Both the position numbers and the translations under genes were made by a program. Shown here piece by piece: positions 23,710-31,795 of a stretch of DNA of 45,028 nucleotides. Position 1 is the stretch's first letter; every line of letters begins with the position of its first letter. The stretch is from an uncultured Prevotellaceae bacterium (lineage in GTDB: Bacteria > Bacteroidota > Bacteroidia > Bacteroidales > Bacteroidaceae), in contig CAMVDV010000025.1 in NCBI GenBank assembly GCA_947166305.1, positions 1-45,028 of the forward strand, in the 5' to 3' direction. Below the pieces are notes generated by a model that made no database searches, had not been told where the DNA came from, and saw only the letters and a program-made list of their open reading frames with translations.

Positions 23710-25899
23710 ATGAAGAGATTACTTGCGAGTCTGCTGTTCAGCCTGCTGGCTACGATGATGCTTCGGGCCGAAGCGCCGGAGCTGAGCGTACGTCATGGCA
23801 TCTGCCACGAAGCGTTCCGCCTCTCCATCTCATCGCCTGTCCCCGGCACAACCGTCTATTACACCGACGACGGAAGCGACCCTCGAGAGAAGGGTAGGCT
23901 CTACGATGGCTCGCTCCATATCAGCACCACGACCGTCATCCGCACGGCTTTCCTGCAGTCCGACAGCGTCTGGAGCGACGTCGCCACGGCCTCCTACATC
24001 TTCCCCTCCAGCCTCTTGTTCCAAGGAAATAAGCCCTTCGGCTATCCCCAATACTGGGGCAAGTACTGCCAAATCTCGGGAACTGCCATTGCCGACTACG
24101 AGATGGACCCCGAGATAACGGGCAACAAGAGCTACTCATCCCTTGTCACCGACGGCTTGCTGACGCTTCCCATCGTCTCCCTCGTCACCGACCGCGACCA
24201 TCTCTTCAGCCACGTCAACGACGAGACGACGGGCGGCATCTACATCTTCACGGGCTGTCCCGTGGGCGACGGCACGGGTCGCGGCTGGGAACGACCCGTC
24301 AGCTTCGAACTCATAGGCGGTGACATGGACCACGACCTCACGGTCAGTTGTGCTCTCAAACTGCATGGCGGACACGGACGACTGCCTGAGAAGAACCCAA
24401 AGCACGCCTTCCGGTTGCACTTCAAAAAGGACTACGGACCCGGTTCCCTCAAGTATCCCGTCTTCGGCGACCGCGGTCCAAGTCGCTTCAACACACTCGT
24501 CCTGCGCACGTTCTTCGGTTATTCCTGGCAACATTGGGACAATGCACAGCGCCACCGGGCACAGTACATCCGCGACATCTGGGCACGCGAGACGCAGGCC
24601 AAGCTGGGCGACCCCATCAGCCGCGCGCAGTATGTCCACCTCTTCATCAATGGTCTCTACTGGGGAATGTATAATCTTTGCGAACGCGTAGAAGGCGAGT
24701 TCTGCTCATGGAACTTTGGCGGGAGCGAAGAAGACTGGGACGTGACGGAGGTGGACGGCGGCGCCGGACAGTATCACGCCGCTGTCCCCGTCTGCGGAAA
24801 CATCGACGCATGGAACCAAATGGCAGACCTCATCTACCAACTTCCCAGTCACAGCAGCTACATGCACCTTGTGGGCTGCGGCTCCGACGGCAAGCCCAAC
24901 GCCAAGTACCCGCCTTTGCTCGACGTGGACAACTTCATCCATTACATGCTCATCAACCTCTACGGAGGCAACACCGACTGGGATCATCACAACTGGTTTG
25001 CCTTTCGCAACCGCGTCCTTGCCGACCATGGTTTCCGTTTCCTCTGTTGGGATTCGGAAAACATTATCGTTTCGCCCACCGAAAACCTCACCACGAAGAA
25101 CAACCGAGGCTGTCCCACCGGCTTCCTCAACCGCTTGATGAAGCAAGGCATCTTTGCCCATCGCTTCCACGAACTCGCATGGCGTGCCCTCACTCACGGC
25201 GGGCCGCTCACTCCCGAAGGCGCTCTCGCCACCTGGGACAGCCTGTACCACACCATCAGTCTTGCGCTTTGGGACGAGGCCGCACGCTGGGGCGACTACC
25301 GTCGCGACGTGCATCCCTACGAGACGAAAGGCATTCTCTATAAGCCCGACGGCGCATACGAGACGGAACGCAACCGCCTGCTCAAGCAATACTTCCCCGT
25401 TCGCACAGCCACCGTCATCAGTCAACTACGCGACCGCGGCTGGCTCCCACAGGCAGAAGCGCCCGCCGTTTTCATCGACGACACGGAGGTGGGCTACGAC
25501 CTCCAGCCGCTCTCCTTGGAAAGCAGACTCACCATGTCGGGCCAAAACATATACTACACGCTCGATGGCAGTGCGCCTGTCAACTGGTTTCAGAACGATG
25601 CGGGAGCCCTTTCGCCCAGTGCCAAGGCCTACATCGACGGGAAAAATGTCCTGGATGAAGCTGTCTCGAAGGTTCACTCGGACACGCTCACGCTCCGAGC
25701 CATCTGCTGTGAGGCAGGCGAATGGAGTCCCATCATCACCGTCCGCTTTGCCATCGACGACCCGACCGACCTTAAAGACCTCAAGAATCTTCAGGACACA
25801 AAGGACTTTGTCTTTGACCTGCACGGCCGCCGCATCGCGGGTCGTAAGCCGCCGAGGGGCATATATATTATAAAAGGAAAGAAGAGAATAATGAGATGA
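23710..25899 (+). CDS. CotH-family protein with chitobiase-like domains
   Basis: A 729-residue exported protein, signal peptide 1-20. The domains in order are a chitobiase/beta-hexosaminidase C-terminal-type beta domain (about 30-100, PGTTVYYTDDGSDPREKG), the CotH domain (about 130-480, with KLHGGHGRLPEKNPKHAFRL, LFINGLYWGMYNLCERVEGE, and LYGGNTDWDHHNWF), and a second chitobiase-like domain (about 600-680, YYTLDGSAPVNWFQNDAGAL). It ends FDLHGRRIAGRKPPRGIYII, close to the short sorting tails of type IX secretion cargo. CotH proteins are atypical kinases acting on secreted proteins in Bacillus; the activity here is not known. The stop overlaps the next start (ATGA at 25896-25899). Confidence 0.88.
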   Translation: MKRLLASLLFSLLATMMLRAEAPELSVRHGICHEAFRLSISSPVPGTTVYYTDDGSDPREKGRLYDGSLHISTTTVIRTAFLQSDSVWSDVATASYIFPSSLLFQGNKPFGYPQYWGKYCQISGTAIADYEMDPEITGNKSYSSLVTDGLLTLPIVSLVTDRDHLFSHVNDETTGGIYIFTGCPVGDGTGRGWERPVSFELIGGDMDHDLTVSCALKLHGGHGRLPEKNPKHAFRLHFKKDYGPGSLKYPVFGDRGPSRFNTLVLRTFFGYSWQHWDNAQRHRAQYIRDIWARETQAKLGDPISRAQYVHLFINGLYWGMYNLCERVEGEFCSWNFGGSEEDWDVTEVDGGAGQYHAAVPVCGNIDAWNQMADLIYQLPSHSSYMHLVGCGSDGKPNAKYPPLLDVDNFIHYMLINLYGGNTDWDHHNWFAFRNRVLADHGFRFLCWDSENIIVSPTENLTTKNNRGCPTGFLNRLMKQGIFAHRFHELAWRALTHGGPLTPEGALATWDSLYHTISLALWDEAARWGDYRRDVHPYETKGILYKPDGAYETERNRLLKQYFPVRTATVISQLRDRGWLPQAEAPAVFIDDTEVGYDLQPLSLESRLTMSGQNIYYTLDGSAPVNWFQNDAGALSPSAKAYIDGKNVLDEAVSKVHSDTLTLRAICCEAGEWSPIITVRFAIDDPTDLKDLKNLQDTKDFVFDLHGRRIAGRKPPRGIYIIKGKKRIMR

Positions 25900-26777
25900 G
25901 AGAGATAGAAATCACAACTCTGGAATGCGAGGAACTGGCACCATACAGCCGGCTCACGGAAGCGCAACTGCGCAACAGGCTCGAGCCTGCACAGGGACTC
26001 TTCATTGCCGAAAGCCCAAAAGTGATAAATGTTGCGCTCGATGCAGGTCTCGAGCCAGTCTCTTTGCTCTGCGAACGCAAGCATATCGAGGGCGATGCGC
26101 GTGGCATCATAGAAAGATGTCCGAGCGACATGCCCGTCTATACCGGCAGTCGTGAGCTCTTGTCGCGGCTCACGGGCTATACCCTGACGCGCGGCGTGCT
26201 CTGTGCCATGCGTCGTCCTCAGCCACCGTCGCTCGAAGAGATTTGTCGGGACGCACGCCGCGTCGTCGTTCTTCACGGCGTTTGCGACACCACGAACATC
26301 GGTGCCATCTTCCGCTCGGCAGCAGCCCTTGGCATGGATGCCGTGCTCCTGACGGCAGATTCCTGCGATCCGTTGAACCGCCGCACCGTCCGCGTTTCCA
26401 TGGGCAGCGTGTTCCTTGTGCCCTGGACATGGCTCGAATCGGAGGATCCCCCAGCCCCCTTTAGGGGGAGTTCCTCGCCGCAAAAAACTCCCCCTAAAGG
26501 GGGCTGGGGGGTCCGCAGGTTGCAAGATATGGGCTTTACAACCGCTGCGATGGCTCTCCGAAAAGACGACGTGAGCATCGACGACCCGCGGCTGAAGCAG
26601 ACGGAGCGTTTGGCCCTCATCATGGGGACAGAAGGCGACGGCTTGCCCGAAGCAGTGATTGATGCCGCGGACCTCGTCGTGAAGATTCCCATGCACAACG
26701 GCGTGGACAGCCTCAACGTGGGCAATGCGGCTGCGATCGCTTTCTGGGAGCTGAGAGCCCCTACATATCGTACCTGA
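25896..26777 (+). CDS. SpoU/TrmH-family RNA 2'-O-methyltransferase with an inserted palindromic repeat
   Basis: A 293-residue SPOUT methyltransferase. The substrate-binding N-terminal domain spans about 1-100. The SPOUT core has motif 1 NIGAIFRSAAALGMDAVLLT, motif 2 LALIMGTEGDGLPE and motif 3 IPMHNGVDSLNVGNAAAIAF, which form the S-adenosylmethionine knot. It should methylate a ribose in rRNA or tRNA; the target is unknown. Residues about 183-207 (EDPPAPFRGSSSPQKTPPKG and following) are encoded by a 71-bp GC-rich inverted repeat that interrupts the core between the CDPLNRRTVRVSMGSVFLVP segment and motif 2. The frame is kept. It is translationally coupled to the CotH gene (ATGA) and overlaps the convergent DUF4954 gene by 17 bp. 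Confidence 0.9.
   Translation: MREIEITTLECEELAPYSRLTEAQLRNRLEPAQGLFIAESPKVINVALDAGLEPVSLLCERKHIEGDARGIIERCPSDMPVYTGSRELLSRLTGYTLTRGVLCAMRRPQPPSLEEICRDARRVVVLHGVCDTTNIGAIFRSAAALGMDAVLLTADSCDPLNRRTVRVSMGSVFLVPWTWLESEDPPAPFRGSSSPQKTPPKGGWGVRRLQDMGFTTAAMALRKDDVSIDDPRLKQTERLALIMGTEGDGLPEAVIDAADLVVKIPMHNGVDSLNVGNAAAIAFWELRAPTYRT
26444..26514. repeat. 71-bp GC-rich inverted repeat inside the methyltransferase gene
   Basis: The left arm 26444-26472 and right arm 26486-26514 are 29 bp each and complementary except at one position. The spacer is 13 nt. Each arm carries its own smaller palindrome (CCCCCTTTAGGGGG). It is read in frame. Confidence 0.95.
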
Positions 26778-28551
26778 GATTCTCCCAGTCGGTCTCCTGA
26801 TCGAGCTGTGCCATGAAGTCGTCGAGCACGCTCTGGTCGATGTCGCCAAGCTCGAACTCCTTTTGCGCATCCTTGCGAATCTCTGCAATCCACGCGCGGC
26901 GAGCGGTGACGTAGTCCTCATGAACCTGCTGGGCCGTCTGCTCCGTTATCTCGTCGATGCCGTAGTATTCGCAGATGAGGCGGTAGCTCCATGCCCAACG
27001 ATACTCCGCATAATTGTCGTTTGCCGTAGAGAATTCCTCGCGGATGGCAGGGATGCTGGCAAGCGTGCCGTCCTTGATGGCCTGGACGATGCGGCGTTCT
27101 TCGCTCAAAGGGATGAGGAGACCGCTCAAGTCGCTCCACTTGCCTGTACCTACTGGCGAGGAGGGACGCTCCAGACGGTGTCGTTTCATGACCGCTCCCA
27201 TGTAGATGCGCAGGGCAATGTCATAGTACTTTATGCCTTTTTTGAGTGAGGAGTTCTTGATGACATAGTCGTGAAAATTGTAAGTTGCCACGTCGCCTGA
27301 CACTTCGCGGAGTGCTTCCAGGGTACGTTTTGCCGTCATGATGCCTCCGACAGAAAAGGGAGAAAGCCAGTCGAAGTTGACGATGGAGTTCTTTCCCCTG
27401 TCGTGCCTTTTGTCTCGCTTTGGCCATTTTCGTATGTCGCGGTAGAGGCCGACGGTCGTCAGATTGCGTCCCGGCACCAGATACATATCGTCGCCATAGG
27501 CAATGAGATAGGAGAAGGGGAGCTTCCTCGTGTCGGGATGATGCATGAGCTTGCCGAAGCAAACGCTGAAAGTGCCTATGCGGGCAGGCATCAGGATGTA
27601 GCTTCCGCTGGCAGTCTTAGTGCCACGTTCCAGGACGCCCCAGTGCAGGGGACCCATCTTGTAGGCATGGTTGGAGAAGTTTGTGCCGGAGCCTGCGTTG
27701 TAGAAGGAGAACATTCCACCTATCAAGAGCGAGCTTTTGTGGTGAGAAGCCGAGAAGGGTCCGCAGAAAGCGGCACAGGCTTCGCCGTTCGACATGTAGC
27801 AATTGGCAAAGAAGAGGCTGTTCTCTGCGGTGAAGCCGTCAGTAATCTTGCAAGCCTCGCCCACGAAACAGTTCTCGAGCTTCGTGGCATTGAGGATGCT
27901 CGAACCGCCTCCGATGACCGAATCGATGCAGATGACGCCCACTCCTATCGTGACAATTGCGCCCGGGACGCTCTTGAGGGTGCAGTCCTTGAGACGCGAT
28001 GCGCCGTCGATGATGCAGCCGTCCGAGATGTGACAGTTGGTGATGTCGTGCGTTCTTGTGATGCGTACGTTGTTGCCTATCGTTGTGATGGGCCTGCTGC
28101 TTGCTGCGATGTTCTCGCGCACAAGCTTTCGGATGATGTCGGTGAACTCGCGGTCTTGCTCATACTTGACCATGAGAGATGCCAGCTGCGAGTTGAGTCC
28201 GTCGAAGATCATCACGTTGCCGTCGCCCACTTCGTTGAGGACGGAGATGACGTGTCCCTCGCCGAAGGAGGCTTCTGGCGTGGTGTTGATGAGTCCGACG
28301 TCTTCGATGAGGCAGTCGTTGCCCACGATGCAGTTGCGGAGCGTAGAGCGAATGATGCCCGTGTGGCGCATGAAACCTTCGGCCACGGCCATGGTTCCGC
28401 TGAAGCTTCCCAGCGTGACTTTGCCATAGAAGCTTGTGTCGTGGATGAAGTCGGTGCAGAAGTCGTCTGCCACCGTAATGCCGAGCCAGTCCTCGGCCCT
28501 GCAGCCCTGAGCCTTCAGGGCAGCAATTTCGTTTTCGTTGAGTGTTCTCAT
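26761..28551 (-). CDS. DUF4954 family left-handed beta-helix protein
   Basis: A 596-residue cytoplasmic protein starting at MRTLNENEIAALKAQGCRAE. The frame is open to 28683, but that extension is translated word-repeat with a promoter box in it. The middle (about 75-260) has hexapeptide-type repeats (IRSTLRNCIVGNDCLIEDVG, ITNCHISDGCIIDGASRLKD, IGVGVICIDSVIGGGSSILN), the left-handed beta-helix seen in acyl- and nucleotidyl-transferases. The C-terminal 250 residues are helical. I recall this architecture as DUF4954, common in Bacteroidetes, function not established. The 3' end overlaps the convergent methyltransferase gene by 17 bp. Its promoter is an inverted copy of the queD promoter. Confidence 0.85.
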   Translation of the reverse strand: MRTLNENEIAALKAQGCRAEDWLGITVADDFCTDFIHDTSFYGKVTLGSFSGTMAVAEGFMRHTGIIRSTLRNCIVGNDCLIEDVGLINTTPEASFGEGHVISVLNEVGDGNVMIFDGLNSQLASLMVKYEQDREFTDIIRKLVRENIAASSRPITTIGNNVRITRTHDITNCHISDGCIIDGASRLKDCTLKSVPGAIVTIGVGVICIDSVIGGGSSILNATKLENCFVGEACKITDGFTAENSLFFANCYMSNGEACAAFCGPFSASHHKSSLLIGGMFSFYNAGSGTNFSNHAYKMGPLHWGVLERGTKTASGSYILMPARIGTFSVCFGKLMHHPDTRKLPFSYLIAYGDDMYLVPGRNLTTVGLYRDIRKWPKRDKRHDRGKNSIVNFDWLSPFSVGGIMTAKRTLEALREVSGDVATYNFHDYVIKNSSLKKGIKYYDIALRIYMGAVMKRHRLERPSSPVGTGKWSDLSGLLIPLSEERRIVQAIKDGTLASIPAIREEFSTANDNYAEYRWAWSYRLICEYYGIDEITEQTAQQVHEDYVTARRAWIAEIRKDAQKEFELGDIDQSVLDDFMAQLDQETDWENLRYDM

Positions 28552-28586
28552 CTTTACGTTATCCTGTGTTAAAACCAATACCGATG

Positions 28587-28633
28587 CAAAGGTACGAAAA
28601 ATAAGGGAAAAAGTAAAAGTGAATAGTGAAAAA
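28587..28633 (-). promoter_or_regulatory. DUF4954 promoter region, left arm of a 47-bp inverted repeat
   Basis: The minus strand reads from TTTTTCACTATTCAC to TTTTTCGTACCTTTG and matches 28876-28922 on the plus strand at 44 of 47 positions without gaps. The -7 box (TACCTTTG) is at 28587-28594, 36 bp before the gene start. Confidence 0.8.
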
Positions 28634-28734
28634 TGAGGCGGCAGCAAGAAAAAAAGGCGAAGTTGGCGGCTTTTGCTTGACATAAGTCAAGCGTCGGAGC
28701 ATCTGATGCTGTGGATGTCCATGCGGGGGGTGAA

Positions 28735-28800
28735 ATCTTCGTGTGCGGCGATGGATGTTTTCGCGTGCGACGATGACCATCTTCGCAGGCGAAGTTTGCG
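28735..28800. repeat. 22-bp tandem array G (3 units)
   Basis: Units start at 28735, 28757 and 28779 (for example ATCTTC GTGTGC GGCGAT plus 4 bp). A degraded unit may precede them. The array lies centrally between the two divergent promoters, in the 406-bp gap between the DUF4954 gene and queD. The gap otherwise holds the two inverted promoter arms and a palindromic repeat at 28827-28852. Confidence 0.88.
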
Positions 28801-28826
28801 AGGACCGAAGTTTTTATCGGAAAACA

Positions 28827-28852
28827 ACGGACGCGCCACGGCACGTCCCTAC
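28827..28852. repeat. Palindromic repeat GGACGCGCC family, single copy
   Basis: ACGGACGCGCCACGGCACGT followed by CCCTAC matches the arm at 35406-35431 with one difference. Confidence 0.85.
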
Positions 28853-28875
28853 ATTTTTCATTTTCCATTTTTATC

Positions 28876-28922
28876 TTTTTCACTATTCACGTTTACTTTT
28901 TCCGTTTTTTTTCGTACCTTTG
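28876..28922 (+). promoter_or_regulatory. queD promoter region, right arm of a 47-bp inverted repeat
   Basis: It ends in the -7 box TACCTTTG at 28915-28922, 35 bp before the queD start. It is the inverse of 28587-28633. The leader is too short for a preQ1 riboswitch. Confidence 0.8.
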
Positions 28923-28957
28923 CGCCGAAATTTCTTATCACTAAAACATAACGAAAG

Positions 28958-29287
28958 ATGTATTACATACGCAAACGTCTGGTCATCTCTGCCAGCCATC
29001 GCCTCGAGTTGTCCTATCCCAGCAAGTGCAGCCAACTGCATGGTCACAATTGGATCATCACAGTTTACTGCAAAGCCGAGGAGCTGAACGCCGACGGAAT
29101 GGTTATTGACTACGAGGAAATCACCGGGCGCATCGCATCGCAACTTGACCACGTCAACCTCAACGAAGTGCTTCCTTGCAACCCGACAGCCGAGAACATC
29201 GCCAAGTGGGTGTGTGACCAGCTGCCACAGTGCTATCGTGTCGATGTGCAAGAGAGCGAAGGCAATATGGCAACGTACGAGAAGTGA
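28958..29287 (+). CDS. queD: 6-carboxy-tetrahydropterin synthase (QueD)
   Basis: A 109-residue enzyme that converts dihydroneopterin triphosphate to 6-carboxy-5,6,7,8-tetrahydropterin, the second step of preQ0/queuosine synthesis. Zinc ligands are His14 (ISASHRLEL), His28 and His30 (LHGHNW). The catalytic Cys24 is in SKCSQLHG. Further conserved parts are MVIDYEEI, LDHVNLNE and PTAENIAKWV. The length is slightly short but complete. It is followed 80 bp later by queE on the same strand. Its neighbour supports QueD rather than the eukaryote-type 6-pyruvoyl-tetrahydropterin synthase. Confidence 0.93.
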   Translation: MYYIRKRLVISASHRLELSYPSKCSQLHGHNWIITVYCKAEELNADGMVIDYEEITGRIASQLDHVNLNEVLPCNPTAENIAKWVCDQLPQCYRVDVQESEGNMATYEK

Positions 29288-29301
29288 CGATTGGACAATC
29301 T

Positions 29302-29345
29302 ACAATTTGACAATTGATTGTGTAATCGTGAAATTGTCAAATTGT
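29302..29345. repeat. Inverted repeat in the queD-queE spacer
   Basis: ACAATTTGACAATT (29302-29315) and its exact reverse complement (29332-29345) enclose 16 nt. Surrounding words are AAATTGT/AAATCGTG variants that continue into the queE start codon. Confidence 0.9.
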
Positions 29346-29367
29346 AAAATAGTAAAATCGTGAAATT

Positions 29368-29940
29368 GTGAAATTACTGCGCGTAAACGAGACTTTCGTG
29401 TCGCTTCAGGGCGAGGGTCACTTCACCGGCACGGCGGCTTTCTTCCTCCGTTTCTCCGGCTGCAACCTCCGTTGTCCCTTTTGCGACACCAGTCATCAGA
29501 GCTTTACAGAGCGTAGCGAGGACGACATCGTTGCCGAGGCAAGCGGGCACAAACCGCGCCACATCGTTGTCACCGGCGGTGAGCCTGCACTGCAACTCAC
29601 GTCGTCGCTCGTCGATAAGCTCCATGCGGCAGGCTTCTTCATACAGGTCGAGACCAACGGCACACTGCCTCTGCCCGAGGGTATCGACTGGGTGACGTGC
29701 TCTCCGAAAGGCAATCCCGTCCTGAAAAGCGTGGACGAACTGAAGGTCCTTTATGAAGGAGAAAGCACCGATCTCAGCATCGCCGACCGCATCAGAGCCA
29801 AGGAGTACAGGCTCCAACCTCTTGACACGGGCAACCCGGAGCGAAATCGTGCCATCGTTCGTTCCTGCATCGACTGCGTCTTGCAGCATCCCCGCTGGTC
29901 GTTGTCCCTTCAGACTCACAAGATGCTCGACATCAAGTGA
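29368..29940 (+). CDS. queE: 7-carboxy-7-deazaguanine synthase (QueE)
   Basis: A 190-residue radical SAM enzyme that contracts 6-carboxy-tetrahydropterin to 7-carboxy-7-deazaguanine. The iron-sulphur cluster cysteines are Cys32, Cys36 and Cys39 (SGCNLRCPFCDTSH). Other conserved elements are NETFVSLQGEG at the N-terminus (substrate and cap), VVTGGEPALQ and VETNGT, followed by WVTCSPKG. The conserved part begins at once, so translation must start at or very near the GTG at 29368; no ATG is available. That GTG is itself part of the repeated GTGAAATT words. It forms an operon with queD; queC and queF are not in the window. Confidence 0.93.
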   Translation: MKLLRVNETFVSLQGEGHFTGTAAFFLRFSGCNLRCPFCDTSHQSFTERSEDDIVAEASGHKPRHIVVTGGEPALQLTSSLVDKLHAAGFFIQVETNGTLPLPEGIDWVTCSPKGNPVLKSVDELKVLYEGESTDLSIADRIRAKEYRLQPLDTGNPERNRAIVRSCIDCVLQHPRWSLSLQTHKMLDIK

Positions 29941-30002
29941 AGGCCCCACATAAGCGAGACCTTGCCGATGTCATAGAGTCTTTCTTTTGTAGAAATAGAA
30001 TT

Positions 30003-30010
30003 AGCTTTGC
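30003..30010 (+). promoter_or_regulatory. -7 box for the second FISUMP lipoprotein
   Basis: TAGCTTTG, 43 bp before the start codon at 30054. Confidence 0.55.
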
Positions 30011-30053
30011 AACAATTATATTTATAATGTATTACCTAAACACAGGATGAAGT

Positions 30054-31487
30054 ATGAAAAAGATTTTTTTATTCAGTAGTTTCCTGGCATTTATGTGCCT
30101 CGCCGCAGTGATGCTGTCTTCTTGTTCAAAAGAAGAAACAACGCCGGAAGTGGTTGTTGACCCGTACAATGGTCATGAATTTGTCGACCTCGGTCTGTCG
30201 GTGAACTGGGCCACGTGTAACATCGGTGCGAAGAAGCCTGGGGACTTTGGCTATTATTTCGCGTGGGGCGAGACAACGCCGAAAGACAATTTCGGCTGGG
30301 ATAACTACAAGTTTACCAGCGATGGCGGCAGCACCTTTACGAAATACAACGGCAGCGACCTGGGCGAGCTTGGTTTGGAAGACGATGCTGCATCGGCGAA
30401 CTGGGGTGGCTCATGGCGTACGCCTACCCTAAAGGAGTTTAATGAATTGATGGCCAACTGCGACGGAGTATGGATAAAAGAAGGCGACCCAGAGTTCGGC
30501 GGCGTGGCAGGAGCAAAGTTCACCAGCAAGGTGCCTGGCTATACGGACAAATCTATTTTCATTCCGGCTGCCGGTTGTCGCTTCGGTTCGGAGCTGTATG
30601 GCGTAGGATTGCGCGTTTACGCTTGGTCCACCACGCTCTATGCTGCTGATCTGCGCCGTGCGTATCGTGCTTGCTTGGCCGACACGCCGGACGTCGAGAC
30701 TCGCAGCGACGGTCGTGCCGGAGGCCATTCCATCCGTCCCGTATGCCACTCGAACCGCAGCACAGATGCTGATGACGGCAAGACGACTGAGCCGGAAGAG
30801 GTGGATGACAACACGCCGGCGCCGACCTCGCACAACGGCTACGAATGCGTCGATTTCGGCATACGCATCGACGGCAAGAAACATCTCTTTGCCACCCGCA
30901 ACGTAGGTGCCAGCCATGAGTACGACTATGGCGATTTCTTCGCATGGGGTGCCACTGAGCCGTACTACACCGGCTACACCATGAATGGTACTTCTGTCAC
31001 TGTCACATCGTGGAAAGAAGGCAAGAGCGAGGGCTACGTTCAGGCAGGCGCACCCCTCTACGGCAGTGATGGTGCCTACACCACATACACCGCCGCAGGT
31101 GCTGTCCTTAGCCCTGAGCACGATGCAGCCCGTGCCAACATGGGTGGAGACTGGCGCATGCCTACCTTCGAGGAAATAAAGGCGCTGTGCGAAAAGACCA
31201 CTTCGACATGGACAGACAACTATAAGGGTAGCGGCATAGCCGGCTGTATCATAAGCGGCAAGGGTAAATATGCAGACCAAACTATGTTCCTGCCGGCTGC
31301 CGGCATCTTTAGCGGATCGTCTCACCTCAATGCCACGCAACAGGGTTACTACTGGTCGAGCACGCTTCACAACGCTTCGGACGGTAAATACCTGGGTTCA
31401 GTGTACGGTGGCAGTACGTCCCCCTATGGCTACAACAATCGCTACTTCGGCTTCCCTGTGCGTGCAGTCTTTACTTTCTCTGAGTGA
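30054..31487 (+). CDS. Lipoprotein with two FISUMP-type domains
   Basis: A 477-residue lipoprotein. The signal peptide ends MLSSC (Cys24). Two copies of the same C-type-lectin-like domain follow: the first at about 38-238 (FVDLGLSVNWATCNIGAKKP, YYFAWGETTPK, WGGSWRTPTLKEFNELMANC) and the second at about 262-475 (CVDFGIRIDGKKHLFATRNV, FFAWGATEPY, GGDWRMPTFEEIKALC, YYWSSTLHN). They are joined by a Thr/Glu/Asp linker (TDADDGKTTEPEEVDDNTPA). The protein is probably surface exposed and ligand binding. It is the second gene of this family in the window, and it is monocistronic with its own promoter box. Function is not known in detail for the family. Confidence 0.85.
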   Translation: MKKIFLFSSFLAFMCLAAVMLSSCSKEETTPEVVVDPYNGHEFVDLGLSVNWATCNIGAKKPGDFGYYFAWGETTPKDNFGWDNYKFTSDGGSTFTKYNGSDLGELGLEDDAASANWGGSWRTPTLKEFNELMANCDGVWIKEGDPEFGGVAGAKFTSKVPGYTDKSIFIPAAGCRFGSELYGVGLRVYAWSTTLYAADLRRAYRACLADTPDVETRSDGRAGGHSIRPVCHSNRSTDADDGKTTEPEEVDDNTPAPTSHNGYECVDFGIRIDGKKHLFATRNVGASHEYDYGDFFAWGATEPYYTGYTMNGTSVTVTSWKEGKSEGYVQAGAPLYGSDGAYTTYTAAGAVLSPEHDAARANMGGDWRMPTFEEIKALCEKTTSTWTDNYKGSGIAGCIISGKGKYADQTMFLPAAGIFSGSSHLNATQQGYYWSSTLHNASDGKYLGSVYGGSTSPYGYNNRYFGFPVRAVFTFSE

Positions 31488-31498
31488 AACGCCAGAAA

Positions 31499-31608
31499 AC
31501 TACTAACGTGTAAACGGGCATTTACTAACGTGTAAATGCCCGTTTACTAACGAGTAATTTGCCATTTATCAGTGGATGGTTGGCGATTTATCGGCAGGTC
31601 GTCGGCAA
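31499..31608. repeat. 22-bp tandem array B (5 units)
   Basis: Units start at 31499, 31521, 31543, 31565 and 31587. The second is part of the 6-6-6 dyad ATTTAC TAACGT GTAAAT. Units 1 and 2 together form a perfect 16-bp inverted repeat (31510-31525 with 31532-31547) around a 6-nt loop. The array starts 12 bp after the FISUMP gene stop and probably serves as its transcript end. The 308-bp gap also holds the next promoter and leader. Confidence 0.93.
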
Positions 31609-31667
31609 AAGTTGCCTTCAACGCGCAAAAACAAACCTCAATGTTTCGCTGTTTGCAAACAATTCGC

Positions 31668-31675
31668 TATCTTTG
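31668..31675 (+). promoter_or_regulatory. -7 box for the aminotransferase operon
   Basis: TATCTTTG, 120 bp before the ATG at 31796. The leader contains AAAAGGTG words, a GGGAG-CAGAA-CTCCC hairpin (about 31726-31740) and CAAATTT-ATA-AAATTTG (31764-31780). Confidence 0.6.
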
Positions 31676-31795
31676 CACCATAAATAAAAGGTGAAAAGAT
31701 GAAAAGGTAAAAAGGCGGTGCAAAGGGAGCAGAACTCCCGCGACTCAGGCTGATTTTGAATAACAAATTTATAAAATTTGAATTTACAGAGAAGG

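Noticed and set aside
28552..28957. preQ1 riboswitch before queD
   Set aside because: The distance from the -7 box to the start codon is only 35 bp, and no pseudoknot-type motif is visible.
31676..31795. Known riboswitch class in the aminotransferase leader
   Set aside because: The hairpins seen do not match any class I can name; kept only as an unexplained leader.
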